The notes: generated by a model not told the origin, from the letters alone. Positions 42,684 through 51,705 are shown, counted from the first letter of the stretch. The stretch is DNA of 64,000 nt from Emticicia sp040253585 (GCF_040253585.1 NZ_JBELAU010000012.1:186001-250000), one strand, 5' to 3'. Translations and numbers: made by a program.

Positions 42684-43259
42684 ATGTATATGTATTTTTG
42701 GATTTGGAATTGGATTTTTGTTCCTTCAGAAAAACAGAAAAACTTAATTTATAGTTTGCAACAAAACAATAGTAGTCAATCACAGAAATGGTTTTTTATT
42801 GTTGTGGTTTTAAATTTATTTCCTTTTATTATTGCAAGTATAATTGAACGTATTCTCCATTCTGATAATTTCCTCTGTTTCCTCAATAATGGGTCAATAC
42901 CTATTCTGTCATTTGGAATTCTTGCTACCAATTTTTTCTATTTAATTGAAAATGTTCCAGAAAATGACCCTGAATATAGAGAAATATATGAAAATATGAA
43001 ATTGAAAGTAACTGTGGTAACTATTATTTTACTGTTCATTTCTACTATTTTGTATATATTTCAATCTAATTTCATAAACTATTTTTTGCCTCAATATTAT
43101 ACTCTTTCAATAGTAATCTCTACAGTTATACTCATTTATTCAGTATCAGGTGGACGGAAAATGTTTTTGCTTCAAAATAAATTTCTTTTAGACTTTGCTA
43201 CAACAATTGATGTAACAAAAAAACAACTTGATGATAACAATGATGGATATCAATCATAA
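42684..43259 (+). CDS. Multi-pass membrane protein between dndE and dndB
   Basis: I do not recognise this 191-aa family. About four hydrophobic segments are visible: WFFIVVVLNLFPFIIASII, SIPILSFGILATNFFYLI, VTVVTIILLFISTILYIF and YTLSIVISTVILIYSV. Between the second and third is a polar loop with a run of acidic residues. It is in line with the dnd genes (40 bp after dndE, overlapping dndB). A membrane-acting effector or anchor is possible but unproven. Confidence 0.6.
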   Translation: MYMYFWIWNWIFVPSEKQKNLIYSLQQNNSSQSQKWFFIVVVLNLFPFIIASIIERILHSDNFLCFLNNGSIPILSFGILATNFFYLIENVPENDPEYREIYENMKLKVTVVTIILLFISTILYIFQSNFINYFLPQYYTLSIVISTVILIYSVSGGRKMFLLQNKFLLDFATTIDVTKKQLDDNNDGYQS

Positions 43260-44502
43260 TATAATAATTATTCCATGCCAAGAAGTTAAACAAAATTCAG
43301 TTGAGTTTTTTCTTGGTAAAATCAAAGCAAAAGACCTTGTTGGTTTAGTTTCAGTCACCAGTCGTGCAATCACAGGATTTAACGACGATGGTAATCCTCT
43401 CTATAATAATGAGAATTATGTACAAAGGAAGCCAAATGCTACACGAGTTAATAGCATTAAAGAATATTTAATTAATGATGAAGATGCTTGTTTTCCTAAT
43501 AATATATTAATTTCTGTTCCTTCAATTTTACTTGCTGAGGAGATAAAGAATCTTGAATTCTCGTATCCTAATGAACACGTTTTTGAGTTGAAGATTGATA
43601 AAAGCAAAATTGATTTAAATTCTGTAGAATCTCCTATTTATCTTCAAATATTTGACGGTCAACATAGATTTAGGGGTATTCAAGTCGCTATAGAAGAGTT
43701 AAGAAGATTAGATAATAACAAAGAGAAGTTAAGCGAACTTGAAAATTTTGAATTTGTTGTGTCATTTTTTATTGATGCTGAAATTGAATTTCAGGCTATG
43801 TTATTTTCCATCATTAATCGCACTCCCGTCAAAGTGCCTCAGGATTTAGTATATGATTTATTTGGGCTAACAACTAAAGACTCTCCTCAAAAAACGGCAT
43901 TAGCTATTGTACTAAAATTAAATGGATTAAAGCTAACTGAAAGAGGAACTATTGGTCCATTTTACAAAAGAATCAGATTGCTTGCTCAGAAAGAAAAAAA
44001 TTTCAATTCTCCAATTTCACAAGGTATTTTTATTAGACAACTACTTAAACTTATTTCACCATCTTTAAATAAAGCAGACCAAGAACGACTTTTAGAGAGA
44101 GATATGTTGCAAAGTGGTGGCAATGAAAGAACTATTTTTAGAGATTGGTACGCACAAAATAAAGACAACAATATTTATAAAACTATTTTAAATTATTTCA
44201 TTGCTGTAAGAGAAACCTTTATTGATGAAAATGGTAATAGCTATTGGGATTTTGACGTAACCCCAGATAATGCCTTACAAAGAACCATTGGATTTACTGC
44301 CCTTATTGAGGTGCTAATCAGAATTTTTCCTCAATGTGTAAAAGAAAAAAATATTTCTGTTGATTTTTTTAAATCTTTCTTAGTAAAGGCAAAGAGCATT
44401 AAATTAGTGAATGTAGGAGGAGATAGACCTTATCCTTACACAAGTAAAGGGGCATCACAACTTAAAAATGATTTTGAAAAATTAATTTTTAATGAAAAAT
44501 AG
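43243..44502 (+). CDS. dndB: DndB, DGQHR-domain protein
   Basis: This 419-aa protein from 43243 (43228 is an alternative) shows the DGQHR motif in FDGQHRFRGIQVAIEEL and IINRTPVKVPQDLVYDL downstream. DndB represses the dnd operon in Streptomyces and tunes the level and site choice of modification. It is normally the first gene of dndBCDE; here it is last on the plus strand. Its stop faces dndA across an 80-bp convergent gap. Confidence 0.8.
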   Translation: MDINHNIIIIPCQEVKQNSVEFFLGKIKAKDLVGLVSVTSRAITGFNDDGNPLYNNENYVQRKPNATRVNSIKEYLINDEDACFPNNILISVPSILLAEEIKNLEFSYPNEHVFELKIDKSKIDLNSVESPIYLQIFDGQHRFRGIQVAIEELRRLDNNKEKLSELENFEFVVSFFIDAEIEFQAMLFSIINRTPVKVPQDLVYDLFGLTTKDSPQKTALAIVLKLNGLKLTERGTIGPFYKRIRLLAQKEKNFNSPISQGIFIRQLLKLISPSLNKADQERLLERDMLQSGGNERTIFRDWYAQNKDNNIYKTILNYFIAVRETFIDENGNSYWDFDVTPDNALQRTIGFTALIEVLIRIFPQCVKEKNISVDFFKSFLVKAKSIKLVNVGGDRPYPYTSKGASQLKNDFEKLIFNEK

Positions 44503-44563
44503 CAGAGCTGAGTATTGTGACGTCATTTTAGAAAAATGCCAAGGTAGTTTTTTCTCCATAAAT

Positions 44564-44582
44564 GTAGGGTAAACTACCCTAC
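44564..44582. terminator. Hairpin between convergent dndB and dndA
   Basis: GTAGGGTA pairs with TACCCTAC around a 3-nt loop. It overlaps the stop codon of dndA and lies 62 bp past dndB. It lacks a strong T-run, so termination by it is likely but not certain. Confidence 0.45.
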
Positions 44583-45727
44583 TAATTCCAAACCCTTAAA
44601 TTCTTAACGACTTGCTTTACTGCCTCAATCACTTGGGGCAGTTCATCTGTTGTATTAAACTTACTCAAACTAAACCGAATAGACGAAAAAGCCTCTAATT
44701 CATTTAATCCCATAGCCAATAATACATGAGAAGGGTCAACGGAGGTAGCTGTACAAGCACTACCGTTTGATACAGCAATGTTTTCCAGCCCCATCATCAT
44801 GGCATCAGCATCGCAGCCATCAAAACGAATATTCGTAACGTTGTAAAGTCGGTTTTTGGTATTTCCGTTGATATGTGTGCCTTCAATTTTGAGTAGTTCA
44901 GTTTCTAAGGCATCTCGTAGTTGTTCCACATACTTAGCGGTTGCTATCATGATTTTATTTGCCAGTTCGCAAGCTTCGCCCAAAGCCACAATACCAGCTA
45001 CATTGAGTGTTCCACTTCTAAAACCACTTTCGTGTCCACCACCATGTATAAGCGTTTGTAGTTTTACCCTTCGAAGTCGGCGTTGGCGTACAAATAAAGC
45101 CCCTACGCCTTTGGGGGCATGAATTTTATGCCCTGAGAAAGTTAGCAAATCAATGCCTAAATCATCCACATTAATTGGCATCTTTCCAACAGCTTGTGTG
45201 GCATCAGTCATGAACAAAGCCCCAACTCCATGAGCCAATGCAGCTATTTCTTTGATGGGTTGTATTACGCCCGTTTCGTTATTTACAGCCATTACTGAAA
45301 CCAAAATTGTATCAGTACGCAAAGCTGCTTTCAATACATCCAAATCTATCAAACCATCAGACTGTACTGGTAAAAAAGTAATCTCAAAGCCTTTAGTAGC
45401 TAAAAACTTACAAACATCTAATACAGCAGAGTGTTCCGTAGATGCCGTAATGATGTGCTTGCCTTTGATTTGATAGTTTTCTGCAACGCCCTTTATTGCT
45501 AAATTAATGGCTTCGGTTGCACCTGATGTAAAAATAATTTCGTTGGTTTCGCAAGCTATCAAATCAGCCACTTGTTGGCGTGCCTTCTTTACCGCATCGC
45601 TTGCACCTAAACCAAAAGCGTGCGTACTGGCAGCATTAGCAAAATTATCGGTCAAATAGGGCATCATAGCCCTCAATACTTCAGGGGCTATTTTTGTAGT
45701 GGCGTTGTTATCGAGGTATATGAGCAT
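44582..45727 (-). CDS. dndA: DndA/IscS-type cysteine desulfurase
   Basis: This 381-aa PLP enzyme has H99 in STEHSAV, the PLP lysine K201 in SGHKIHAPKG and the active-site cysteine C325 in SNGSACTATSVDPSH. It releases sulfur from cysteine for DndC. The gene could also be a housekeeping IscS/NifS homologue recruited for the purpose; the location beside dndB inside the element supports the Dnd role. It is transcribed towards dndB and lies 8 bp after the unknown 257-aa gene. Confidence 0.85.
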   Translation of the reverse strand: MLIYLDNNATTKIAPEVLRAMMPYLTDNFANAASTHAFGLGASDAVKKARQQVADLIACETNEIIFTSGATEAINLAIKGVAENYQIKGKHIITASTEHSAVLDVCKFLATKGFEITFLPVQSDGLIDLDVLKAALRTDTILVSVMAVNNETGVIQPIKEIAALAHGVGALFMTDATQAVGKMPINVDDLGIDLLTFSGHKIHAPKGVGALFVRQRRLRRVKLQTLIHGGGHESGFRSGTLNVAGIVALGEACELANKIMIATAKYVEQLRDALETELLKIEGTHINGNTKNRLYNVTNIRFDGCDADAMMMGLENIAVSNGSACTATSVDPSHVLLAMGLNELEAFSSIRFSLSKFNTTDELPQVIEAVKQVVKNLRVWN

Positions 45728-45735
45728 TTTTTATT

Positions 45736-46509
45736 TTAATCTTCTATAATACCAAACCAAATAGTTGAACGATTAGGTTCAGAGATGTTTTGAAGAAACG
45801 ATTTAATATCTTTTTTTACACCAACACCCAAAGACCTTAAAATAACTCTAAAATCATTAATCCACCCTTCTCGTTCTTGGGTGGTGAACGCTGTTTTTTT
45901 TAATTCCAAATTCATGACTTCTTTTAACGCTTTTTTACAAGCATCAACACTTGTTCCTGTTCCTTTCGAAAGCGATAGATAAGCAACTTTTGAATTAGTT
46001 GTCATAATTTTTGATTCTAAAATTGCAAGAGTCAAAATATATTGTCTGAGTGTAAAGTTATCAGGAATCTCCAAAGTGTTTAAAAGATTATTAACCTCAA
46101 GTTCAGTGAAGGTGATTCCTTTGTGCAAGTATGAACCTATTTTTCTTTGTAGCTTGTCATCAGTAAACAAATGTTCTTCAAATCTGTATGTACTTTGGAA
46201 CGTATTAGGGTTTTTATAGTTATTTAGTTCAAAAATTTGGTATAAGCGGTGTTTTCGGAGTGGTATAATAAAGTAGCCTACAATCTTTGTTAGAAAGGAA
46301 AGAAACTCAGTATATCGTCTAAAGGATTTGTATGTACTTGTAATCTGCTGAATGTAATTAGCAGTGTAAATGGTTGATGTATCTTTTGGATAAAAATGAT
46401 AACCAGCAAGAATACCCTCAATGTATTTGAATTTATTTTGATGATAATATCCAGTAAGAAGTAAATAAAAATAATGAATTGGCGAATGTGGTAGCTTAAT
46501 TGTTTCCAT
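45736..46509 (-). CDS. Hypothetical protein co-transcribed with dndA, 257 aa
   Basis: I do not recognise this family. The protein is mostly helical and basic. A central tract (SFLTKIVGYFIIPLRKHRLY) is moderately hydrophobic, and a winged-helix-like section (LTLAILESKIMTTNSKVAYL, then GTSVDACKKALKEVMNLEL) suggests DNA binding. It is the first gene after the right end of the element (170 bp from attR) and precedes dndA by 8 bp. A regulator or modification partner is possible. Confidence 0.55.
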   Translation of the reverse strand: METIKLPHSPIHYFYLLLTGYYHQNKFKYIEGILAGYHFYPKDTSTIYTANYIQQITSTYKSFRRYTEFLSFLTKIVGYFIIPLRKHRLYQIFELNNYKNPNTFQSTYRFEEHLFTDDKLQRKIGSYLHKGITFTELEVNNLLNTLEIPDNFTLRQYILTLAILESKIMTTNSKVAYLSLSKGTGTSVDACKKALKEVMNLELKKTAFTTQEREGWINDFRVILRSLGVGVKKDIKSFLQNISEPNRSTIWFGIIED

Positions 46510-46637
46510 AATTTTACAAGTTTTGATAATTTTTCAAAAATAATCAAAAAACTTTTCCACATAATTCGAGAAGTGTAAAAAATAGTAAAAGACCCCAGCA
46601 AAGACCCTACTTTAATCGACAATAAATCGAAACAAAA

Positions 46638-46670
46638 AACGCAACCACCTGATTAACAAGTGATTGCGTT
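46638..46670 (-). terminator. Terminator of tRNA-Cys supplied by the element
   Basis: AAACGCAACCACCTG and CAAGTGATTGCGTTT pair with two G-U wobbles on the minus strand and are followed on that strand by a T-run (46631-46639 read as TTTTTT). It stands behind tRNA-Cys in place of the original terminator, now at 4102-4128. Confidence 0.7.
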
Positions 46671-46678
46671 TGCATTCT

Positions 46679-46696
46679 GAGGTCCCGAGCGGATTC
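46679..46696. other. Attachment site attR (within tRNA-Cys 3' end)
   Basis: The same 18 bases as at 4139-4156, here forming the acceptor and part of the T-arm of the intact tRNA-Cys. This is the right end of the integrated element. Confidence 0.88.
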
Positions 46697-46750
46697 GAAC
46701 CGCTGTAGAAGCTTTTGCAGAGCTCTGCCTAGCCACTCGGCCACAGGACC
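46680..46750 (-). tRNA. tRNA-Cys (GCA)
   Basis: The minus strand folds into a full cloverleaf. The acceptor 5' strand GGTCCTG faces the 3' strand ending GGGACC with discriminator T. The anticodon arm GAGCT-CTGCAAA-AGCTT gives anticodon GCA, and the T-loop is TTCGAAT. CCA is not encoded. This gene is the integration target of the 42.6-kb element. Confidence 0.92.
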
Positions 46751-46815
46751 TTTTCTATATACGAATTACGATTTTTGACTTACGATTGCTCGCTTGTCGC
46801 CTCGAATTCGGATTG

Positions 46816-46846
46816 CAAAAGTACAAGACTCGTGCCAAACTCCCAA
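46816..46846 (-). promoter_or_regulatory. Bacteroidota-type promoter of tRNA-Cys
   Basis: On the minus strand TTG (46846-46844) and TACTTTTG (46823-46816) are 20 bp apart, matching the TTG-N19/20-TANNTTTG promoter of this phylum. It lies ~65 bp upstream of the tRNA. Confidence 0.5.
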
Positions 46847-47027
46847 AGATTTTTTGAAAAAAAATATATTCTTAAGATAAAAATAAAATTCTCAAAGAAT
46901 CGGGTATTTCTAAGTAATTGATAATTAGTGCTTTATAGTCTAATTTCTAATTCTCAATTCTTAATTCTTAATTTTCATGCAACCCTCTTCGCCTTTTTTT
47001 GCATCTTGCTATTGAACACAAGATTTT

Positions 47028-47585
47028 ATGGCTAAACTTTTATCACTTTTCTCGAACGAATACGACCTCGCAAAGGCCGTACAGCGACAAGACCCCAAAG
47101 CACAGACCAAACTTTATGAGAAGTTTTCGTCGAAAATGCTGGCGGTCTGCATTCGCTACGTGGGTGATAAAATGGAAGCGGAAGATGTGATGATTGATGG
47201 TTTTATGCGAGTTTTTGATAAAATCGACCAGTTTACATTCCAAGGGAGTTTTGAAGGCTGGATTCGCAAAATCATGGTAAACGAAGCCTTGATGTATGTC
47301 AGAAGCAAAAAAATGATTGTCGTTGACCTCGAATATGCTATCGAAGAGCCCAACGAATCATCGTTTAGCACCGACCTCGAAGCATCTGATTTGATGAAAC
47401 TCATTGAGGAATTGCCCGTTGGCTATCGAACCGTTTTTAATCTTTATGCCATTGAAGGCTATAACCACATCGAAATTGGTGAAATGCTCGGAATTTCGGA
47501 AGGTACATCAAAGTCACAGTTAAGCCGAGCAAGAGCAATGTTGCAGGCGAAGTTAGTTAAATTAGAAAGTAAAGCTTTTGGATAA
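47028..47585 (+). CDS. ECF-type RNA polymerase sigma factor
   Basis: This 185-aa protein has sigma region 2 (YEKFSSKMLAVCIRYVGDKM, then EDVMIDGFMRVFDKIDQFTF) and region 4 (ELPVGYRTVFNLYAIEGYNH, then GISEGTSKSQLSRARAML). The next gene encodes a membrane-inserted protein of anti-sigma size, and an outer-membrane barrel gene follows. This common Bacteroidota triad is linked to envelope stress control. Confidence 0.88.
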   Translation: MAKLLSLFSNEYDLAKAVQRQDPKAQTKLYEKFSSKMLAVCIRYVGDKMEAEDVMIDGFMRVFDKIDQFTFQGSFEGWIRKIMVNEALMYVRSKKMIVVDLEYAIEEPNESSFSTDLEASDLMKLIEELPVGYRTVFNLYAIEGYNHIEIGEMLGISEGTSKSQLSRARAMLQAKLVKLESKAFG

Positions 47586-47671
47586 TTTGGTTACTCGTTG
47601 ATTGGCTACTTTTTATTGGCAATAAAACTAATAACCTGTAACCGATAAGCAAGTATTAAATTTGAAGAAAA

Positions 47672-48610
47672 ATGAACATCATAATAAAAATGAAAAAACA
47701 TCCGATTGACGACCTTTTTGCTAAAAAATTGGCAGAACATCGACAAGAGCCTTCTCAAAAAGCTTTTGAGAAGTTTCAGGCACGTTTACAAGAAAAACAG
47801 CAAAAACCGAAGGTAGGCTTTTTCTTGGGTAATCGTAATTGGACGTATTATGCCGCTGCGGCAGGTATTGCGATTGCTCTTTCGGTTGGATTTTTGACGC
47901 AAAATGAGACTGCTATCAATCCAACGATTGCAAGTGTGGATGCTCCATCTCACGATGCTCCATCTCAAAAGAAAAATACTGTTGAGACAAATCCAGAAGT
48001 AATTAATAACCAGGAGATTGCATCGCGTGAAAATAATACACAATCAATAAAAAATACCCGCAAGCAAAACTTGCCAACTGCTAAAAAAGAAACTTTGTCA
48101 GTTGTGACAAGCACGCCCGAAAATACCATTGCAAACCTAAACCCTACAACACCAACACCAAATAAAATCGTTGATGATTCGCCCGAAGAAGAAATAAGCG
48201 TTGCTACCAATACAACGCCAATTTTTGAAAATCCAGTAGTCGGAACTACCAAACCAGCTGAATCAGCATCGCAAGGTATCTTTAAAACTGATATTGGTGA
48301 GTCGGTGGTGGTTGTGCTTGAGCCAGCTGCTCCTGAAGCAGAGGTGATTCCGTCTATCAATCAAGATTCTAATGTTTCTTTGGCTGATGCAAAACGTTTG
48401 GGCGAAGAGAAAGAAGAAAAAGAAAAGTCGTTCATCGCAAAACTTTACGGAGAATATAAAAATTTCAAATACGGTGAAAAAGTAGATTTGAAGAAGCTCG
48501 GTGTAAAGGATGTTTTGGCTCGTGTGGATGATAGCTTGATCAAAGAAGACATCACCGATGTGCGTGATTTCGTACAACGAAAAGTAAGCAGATTACAACG
48601 CAAAGAATAA
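47672..48610 (+). CDS. Putative membrane partner (anti-sigma-like) of the ECF sigma factor
   Basis: This 312-aa protein has a cytoplasmic N-terminus with DDLFAKKLAEHRQEPSQKAF, a single membrane helix (YYAAAAGIAIALSVGFL, about 65-85) and a long Thr/Pro/Asn-rich periplasmic part. The C-terminal region is helical and conserved-looking (GEYKNFKYGEKVDLKKLG). An alternative start is 47690. The layout suits an anti-sigma factor, but no zinc anti-sigma motif is present, so the role is inferred from context. Confidence 0.6.
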   Translation: MNIIIKMKKHPIDDLFAKKLAEHRQEPSQKAFEKFQARLQEKQQKPKVGFFLGNRNWTYYAAAAGIAIALSVGFLTQNETAINPTIASVDAPSHDAPSQKKNTVETNPEVINNQEIASRENNTQSIKNTRKQNLPTAKKETLSVVTSTPENTIANLNPTTPTPNKIVDDSPEEEISVATNTTPIFENPVVGTTKPAESASQGIFKTDIGESVVVVLEPAAPEAEVIPSINQDSNVSLADAKRLGEEKEEKEKSFIAKLYGEYKNFKYGEKVDLKKLGVKDVLARVDDSLIKEDITDVRDFVQRKVSRLQRKE

Positions 48611-48663
48611 ACAAAGAGTAGATGACTATTTATAAATAATTGGACGAAAAATAGATTACAACA

Positions 48664-49716
48664 ATGAAAAAACTGCACTTAGCCTTATTATTGATAATCA
48701 GTACATTATCAGTAAGAGCCAATTTTAAATCAGATACAACTATCGTTGAGTTTACCGACAAAGGTGTAAAAAAACGAGTAACAGTCTATACTTCAAGCAA
48801 GCGAGATTTCGATTTGCCAAAAACACTCGACCTCGAAAATGTTTTGAAAAGCGTAGGGGTTGATTCTTTGGAAAGAAAAAAAGCAATCATTCTGGCTGGA
48901 ACTGACGGCTCAAAGCAAGATACTATCTTGGTGGTTGCTCGTGATGGGCGAGATATTAAAATCGTTTTGAGAGCTCCAAAAGAAATGATTGCTCGTGACA
49001 CACTTCGCAATGATAAAGAAGACCATTGGAGTCGTGAAAATAGAGTTTATAAGGAAGAAGACCAGGACGATGATTCTGATGATGATAAACGTGAAGTAAA
49101 GAAGAAAAAATCGGGTTCAGGAAGATTCTTTTCACGCAGTGATTTTGGCTTGTATGTAGGCCTAAACAACTGGGCGAAAGGCTCAACGACTGGTTCGGAG
49201 CTGGATACGTGGGGTTCGAGATATGTGGCACTTTCGTTACAAAGAAATGTTACCTTAATCAATGGCAAACAAGTAGATTTAGCCCTTACTTACGGCCCCG
49301 AAGTAGCTTGGAATAATTTTATGTTTGAAGAAAATAATGTTGTCGAAATGTCAGGTAAACAAGTTGTTTTCAAAGATTTTGGACAAAATTTATCGAAAAG
49401 TAAATTGGTTGTACCGATGTTGAACCTTCCTATGATGCTTAATTTTGGTTTTGAAGAAGCTAAATTTAGAATTGGTTTGGGTGGATATGTAGGCTATCGA
49501 ATTGGTGGTTATAGCAAGTTAAAATATGAAGGTGGAAAGAAGGAGAAACTAAAAGGAAGCTACGGTTTAGAAGATTTTAGATACGGTGTTACCGCAGAAT
49601 TAGGTAAAAAGAAAGGTGCTACTTTCTTTGTAAGATACGATATGAATGATTTGTTCAAATCAGACCAAATCAATGCTAAAGGCTTACAGGCATGGAGTAT
49701 TGGCCTTAGATTATAG
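48664..49716 (+). CDS. Outer-membrane beta-barrel protein
   Basis: This 350-aa protein has signal peptide MKKLHLALLLIISTLSVRA, a soluble N-terminal part with an acidic stretch (EEDQDDDSDDDKREVKKKKS), and a C-terminal barrel with alternating strands (FSRSDFGLYVGLNNWAKGST, RIGLGGYVGYRIGG) ending LQAWSIGLRL. It is 54 bp after the membrane partner gene and in the same direction. Its function beyond barrel formation is unknown. Confidence 0.75.
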   Translation: MKKLHLALLLIISTLSVRANFKSDTTIVEFTDKGVKKRVTVYTSSKRDFDLPKTLDLENVLKSVGVDSLERKKAIILAGTDGSKQDTILVVARDGRDIKIVLRAPKEMIARDTLRNDKEDHWSRENRVYKEEDQDDDSDDDKREVKKKKSGSGRFFSRSDFGLYVGLNNWAKGSTTGSELDTWGSRYVALSLQRNVTLINGKQVDLALTYGPEVAWNNFMFEENNVVEMSGKQVVFKDFGQNLSKSKLVVPMLNLPMMLNFGFEEAKFRIGLGGYVGYRIGGYSKLKYEGGKKEKLKGSYGLEDFRYGVTAELGKKKGATFFVRYDMNDLFKSDQINAKGLQAWSIGLRL

Positions 49717-49742
49717 AATGTTTTGGAAAATAAAATTTGCTG

Positions 49743-49783
49743 AAATGGTGCTACCTGACTTTAACAGATAGCACCATTTTTTT
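49743..49783 (+). terminator. Intrinsic terminator
   Basis: AAATGGTGCTA pairs with TAGCACCATTT around a 15-nt loop and is followed by TTTT. It ends the sigma factor/barrel operon. Confidence 0.8.
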
Positions 49784-49789
49784 ATCGTC

Positions 49790-50880
49790 GTTTTCTAACA
49801 CTAATTGGAATACAAGTAATCGGACATGACGGAGTGACTAACACAAGCGTAATATATTCCTGTTTGTAAGTAAGTAGCTTCATTAATGTCTGGATTTTGC
49901 AAATCTGATGTAAAGCCATTTGGACCAATCCAATTGTAGGCAGTTCCTGCCGTACTTGACGCTGTAAAATTGATACTTGAGCTTTCAGCAACAGGTGAAT
50001 TACTTGATGCTATAACACCCGTCGGAGGCATACAGCCCGTAAGACCAATATCTAAACTGTGATTTGAGAGAGTGGTTGCTCCTGTCTGAAAATCAATGAT
50101 TGCATAGCCTTCTGGACTCGCTGTTTGTATAGCTTTATTGCCTAAAGGTGGTAGGATTTCCGGAACTCACTTAGTATCTGAATTTCGCATTTTTTCAGCA
50201 GTTTCTGGCTCGTCGGGAATACTTACATTTCCTCATTCTTAATTTTTAAACTACCCTGCGACATATCAACTCGAATCTGGTATTTATGCTCATATTTGAT
50301 AGTATCAGAAACATTTGTATTATCCAAAATATACTCACCAGTGGCCGAAGTAACCGTACTTCCTACCTGTACTCCGCCATTTTCTATGTCGTGAAGTGTA
50401 ATAGTTACTCCTCCAACACCATTTTCATTAGTTTTTACTCATATCAATCCAAACACTATTGCCTATTTCAATAAATGCTACTTCACAAGCCACCGACAGA
50501 TTACAATAGAGCCAGCTGGTGCTTCCTGAGCTGAGAAGCTATAATTGCCACTTATGTCTGTTTACTTTGTAACTATCGAGAATGTTTATCTATATACGCT
50601 TACAGTAATATTTTGGATATCGAGTTCGTGAGGCGGTGTTTGAAAACCATCATTATTGAAATCTTTGAATACTGTTCCCGAAAGTTGGGCAAAAGTATTT
50701 AAAATCGAAAGCAACCAACAATCCACAATGAAATACAAGTGTCTATACTTGTATTTTTCATACAATGGAGCGTGTTCCATAAGTTTGATTCTTGTTTGTA
50801 CGGTTCTAATAATCCAGCAGGATAAAATTTTATAAGGAGAGCAAAAGGTTTTATAGCACTTAAAAACCATTTATTAGGGT
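49790..50880 (-). pseudogene. Decayed secreted surface-protein gene (Ig/SdrD-B-like)
   Basis: Minus-strand fragments in different frames together resemble one secreted adhesin-like protein. At 50870-50586 there is a signal-peptide-like stretch then FAQLSGTVFKDFNNDGFQTP, typical of SdrD B-like repeats. At 50031-49801 an Ig/PKD-like piece reads INFTASSTAGTAYNWIGPNG. Between them stops and frameshifts break every frame. It ends without a sorting domain. The gene is not expected to give a working product. Confidence 0.65.
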
Positions 50881-51090
50881 ATTTTTGCAAAGCCTATGCC
50901 ATTAGTAGTAAAATTGGTATTTTTTTTCGCTATCGTTTGATAAGTTTTTAGATAGAAAAACCGTAAAAAAGTAATAAAGTTTTTGAGTTAAAGCTCTGAA
51001 GATCAGAAAGTTGTACCATTAGGCTTTGGTTGGATGAATAGAAGCTCAAAAAAATATTTAAAAAAAATGAAAAAAAAAGTGCCTAACTAT
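50881..51090. other. Intergenic stretch, nothing further seen
   Basis: AT-rich sequence between the decayed gene and the tRNA promoter. No coding frame, hairpin or repeat stands out apart from A-runs at 51050-51080. Confidence 0.4.
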
Positions 51091-51120
51091 TTGACAAAAT
51101 AAAAAAAGGATATAATTTTG
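51091..51120 (+). promoter_or_regulatory. Bacteroidota-type promoter of the tRNA-tuf operon
   Basis: TTG (51091-51093) and TAATTTTG (51113-51120) are separated by 19 bp, an exact match to TTG-N19-TANNTTTG. It lies ~60 bp before tRNA-Tyr. Confidence 0.8.
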
Positions 51121-51180
51121 CACTCCAATTCAGCGACAAAGTAATCAAGAAAGTCAACGAAAAGGGTAAAGAAATAACAA

Positions 51181-51263
51181 GGGGGTGTACCAGAGTGGCC
51201 AAATGGGGCAGACTGTAAATCTGCTAGCTTACGCTTACGGTGGTTCGAATCCATCCGCCCCCA
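51181..51263 (+). tRNA. tRNA-Tyr (GTA)
   Basis: An 83-nt class II tRNA. Acceptor GGGGGTG pairs with CGCCCCC, the anticodon loop CTGTAAA has anticodon GTA, a long variable arm follows (CTAGCTTACGCTTACG), and the T-loop is TTCGAAT. Discriminator A; CCA not encoded. Confidence 0.93.
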
Positions 51264-51286
51264 CTCTTTAATTTAGTGTGATATAA

Positions 51287-51359
51287 GCGAAAGTAGCTCA
51301 TTTGGTAGAGCGGTAGCCTTCCAAGCTTCAGGTGGCGGGTTCGAGCCCCGTCTTTCGCT
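51287..51359 (+). tRNA. tRNA-Gly (TCC)
   Basis: A 73-nt tRNA. Acceptor GCGAAAG pairs with CTTTCGC, the anticodon loop CTTCCAA gives TCC, and the T-loop is TTCGAGC. Discriminator T. Confidence 0.93.
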
Positions 51360-51505
51360 CAAAGTGTTAAGTAGTCAGCATAATCGATAGTGTCGATTCG
51401 GTCGTAGCTAATTTGATTCTGATCTTAAACTCTTAGTAAGTAAACAGTTAGCAGTTATTAATCGTTTGATTGATTACTGCTTTACTTGTAGCTGCTCACT
51501 GAAAA

Positions 51506-51577
<72 letters not shown>

Positions 51578-51705
51578 CTTTTCTTTCTTATTTATAAGGA
51601 ACTTCTTACGATAAGTGAAACAAAGGGTAACTCAAGTTTCAGAATTACAATTAGCATTAGTTTAAATTAAGTATATAAGAACAATAATAATAGACTTTAT
51701 CAATC

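Larger units (their letters stand above)
4139..46696. mobile_element. 42.6-kb integrative mobilizable element in tRNA-Cys
   Basis: The element is bounded by the 18-bp direct repeats at 4139-4156 and 46679-46696. It carries, next to its left end, an integrase, an excisionase-like HTH, replication-type genes, a ParA-like ATPase, an oriT-like region and MobC/relaxase genes. No VirB/Tra type IV secretion genes, VirD4 coupling protein or VirB4 ATPase can be seen, so transfer would need a helper element. Cargo is the ABC/two-component/deaminase operon, CHAP lipoproteins, a Tn552-like transposon and the Dnd cluster. The right-hand junction keeps the tRNA gene functional. Confidence 0.85.

Noticed and set aside
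4139..46696. Self-transmissible conjugative element
   Set aside because: Relaxase and MobC are present but no VirB4, VirD4/TraG or other Tra genes can be found between the two attachment sites.
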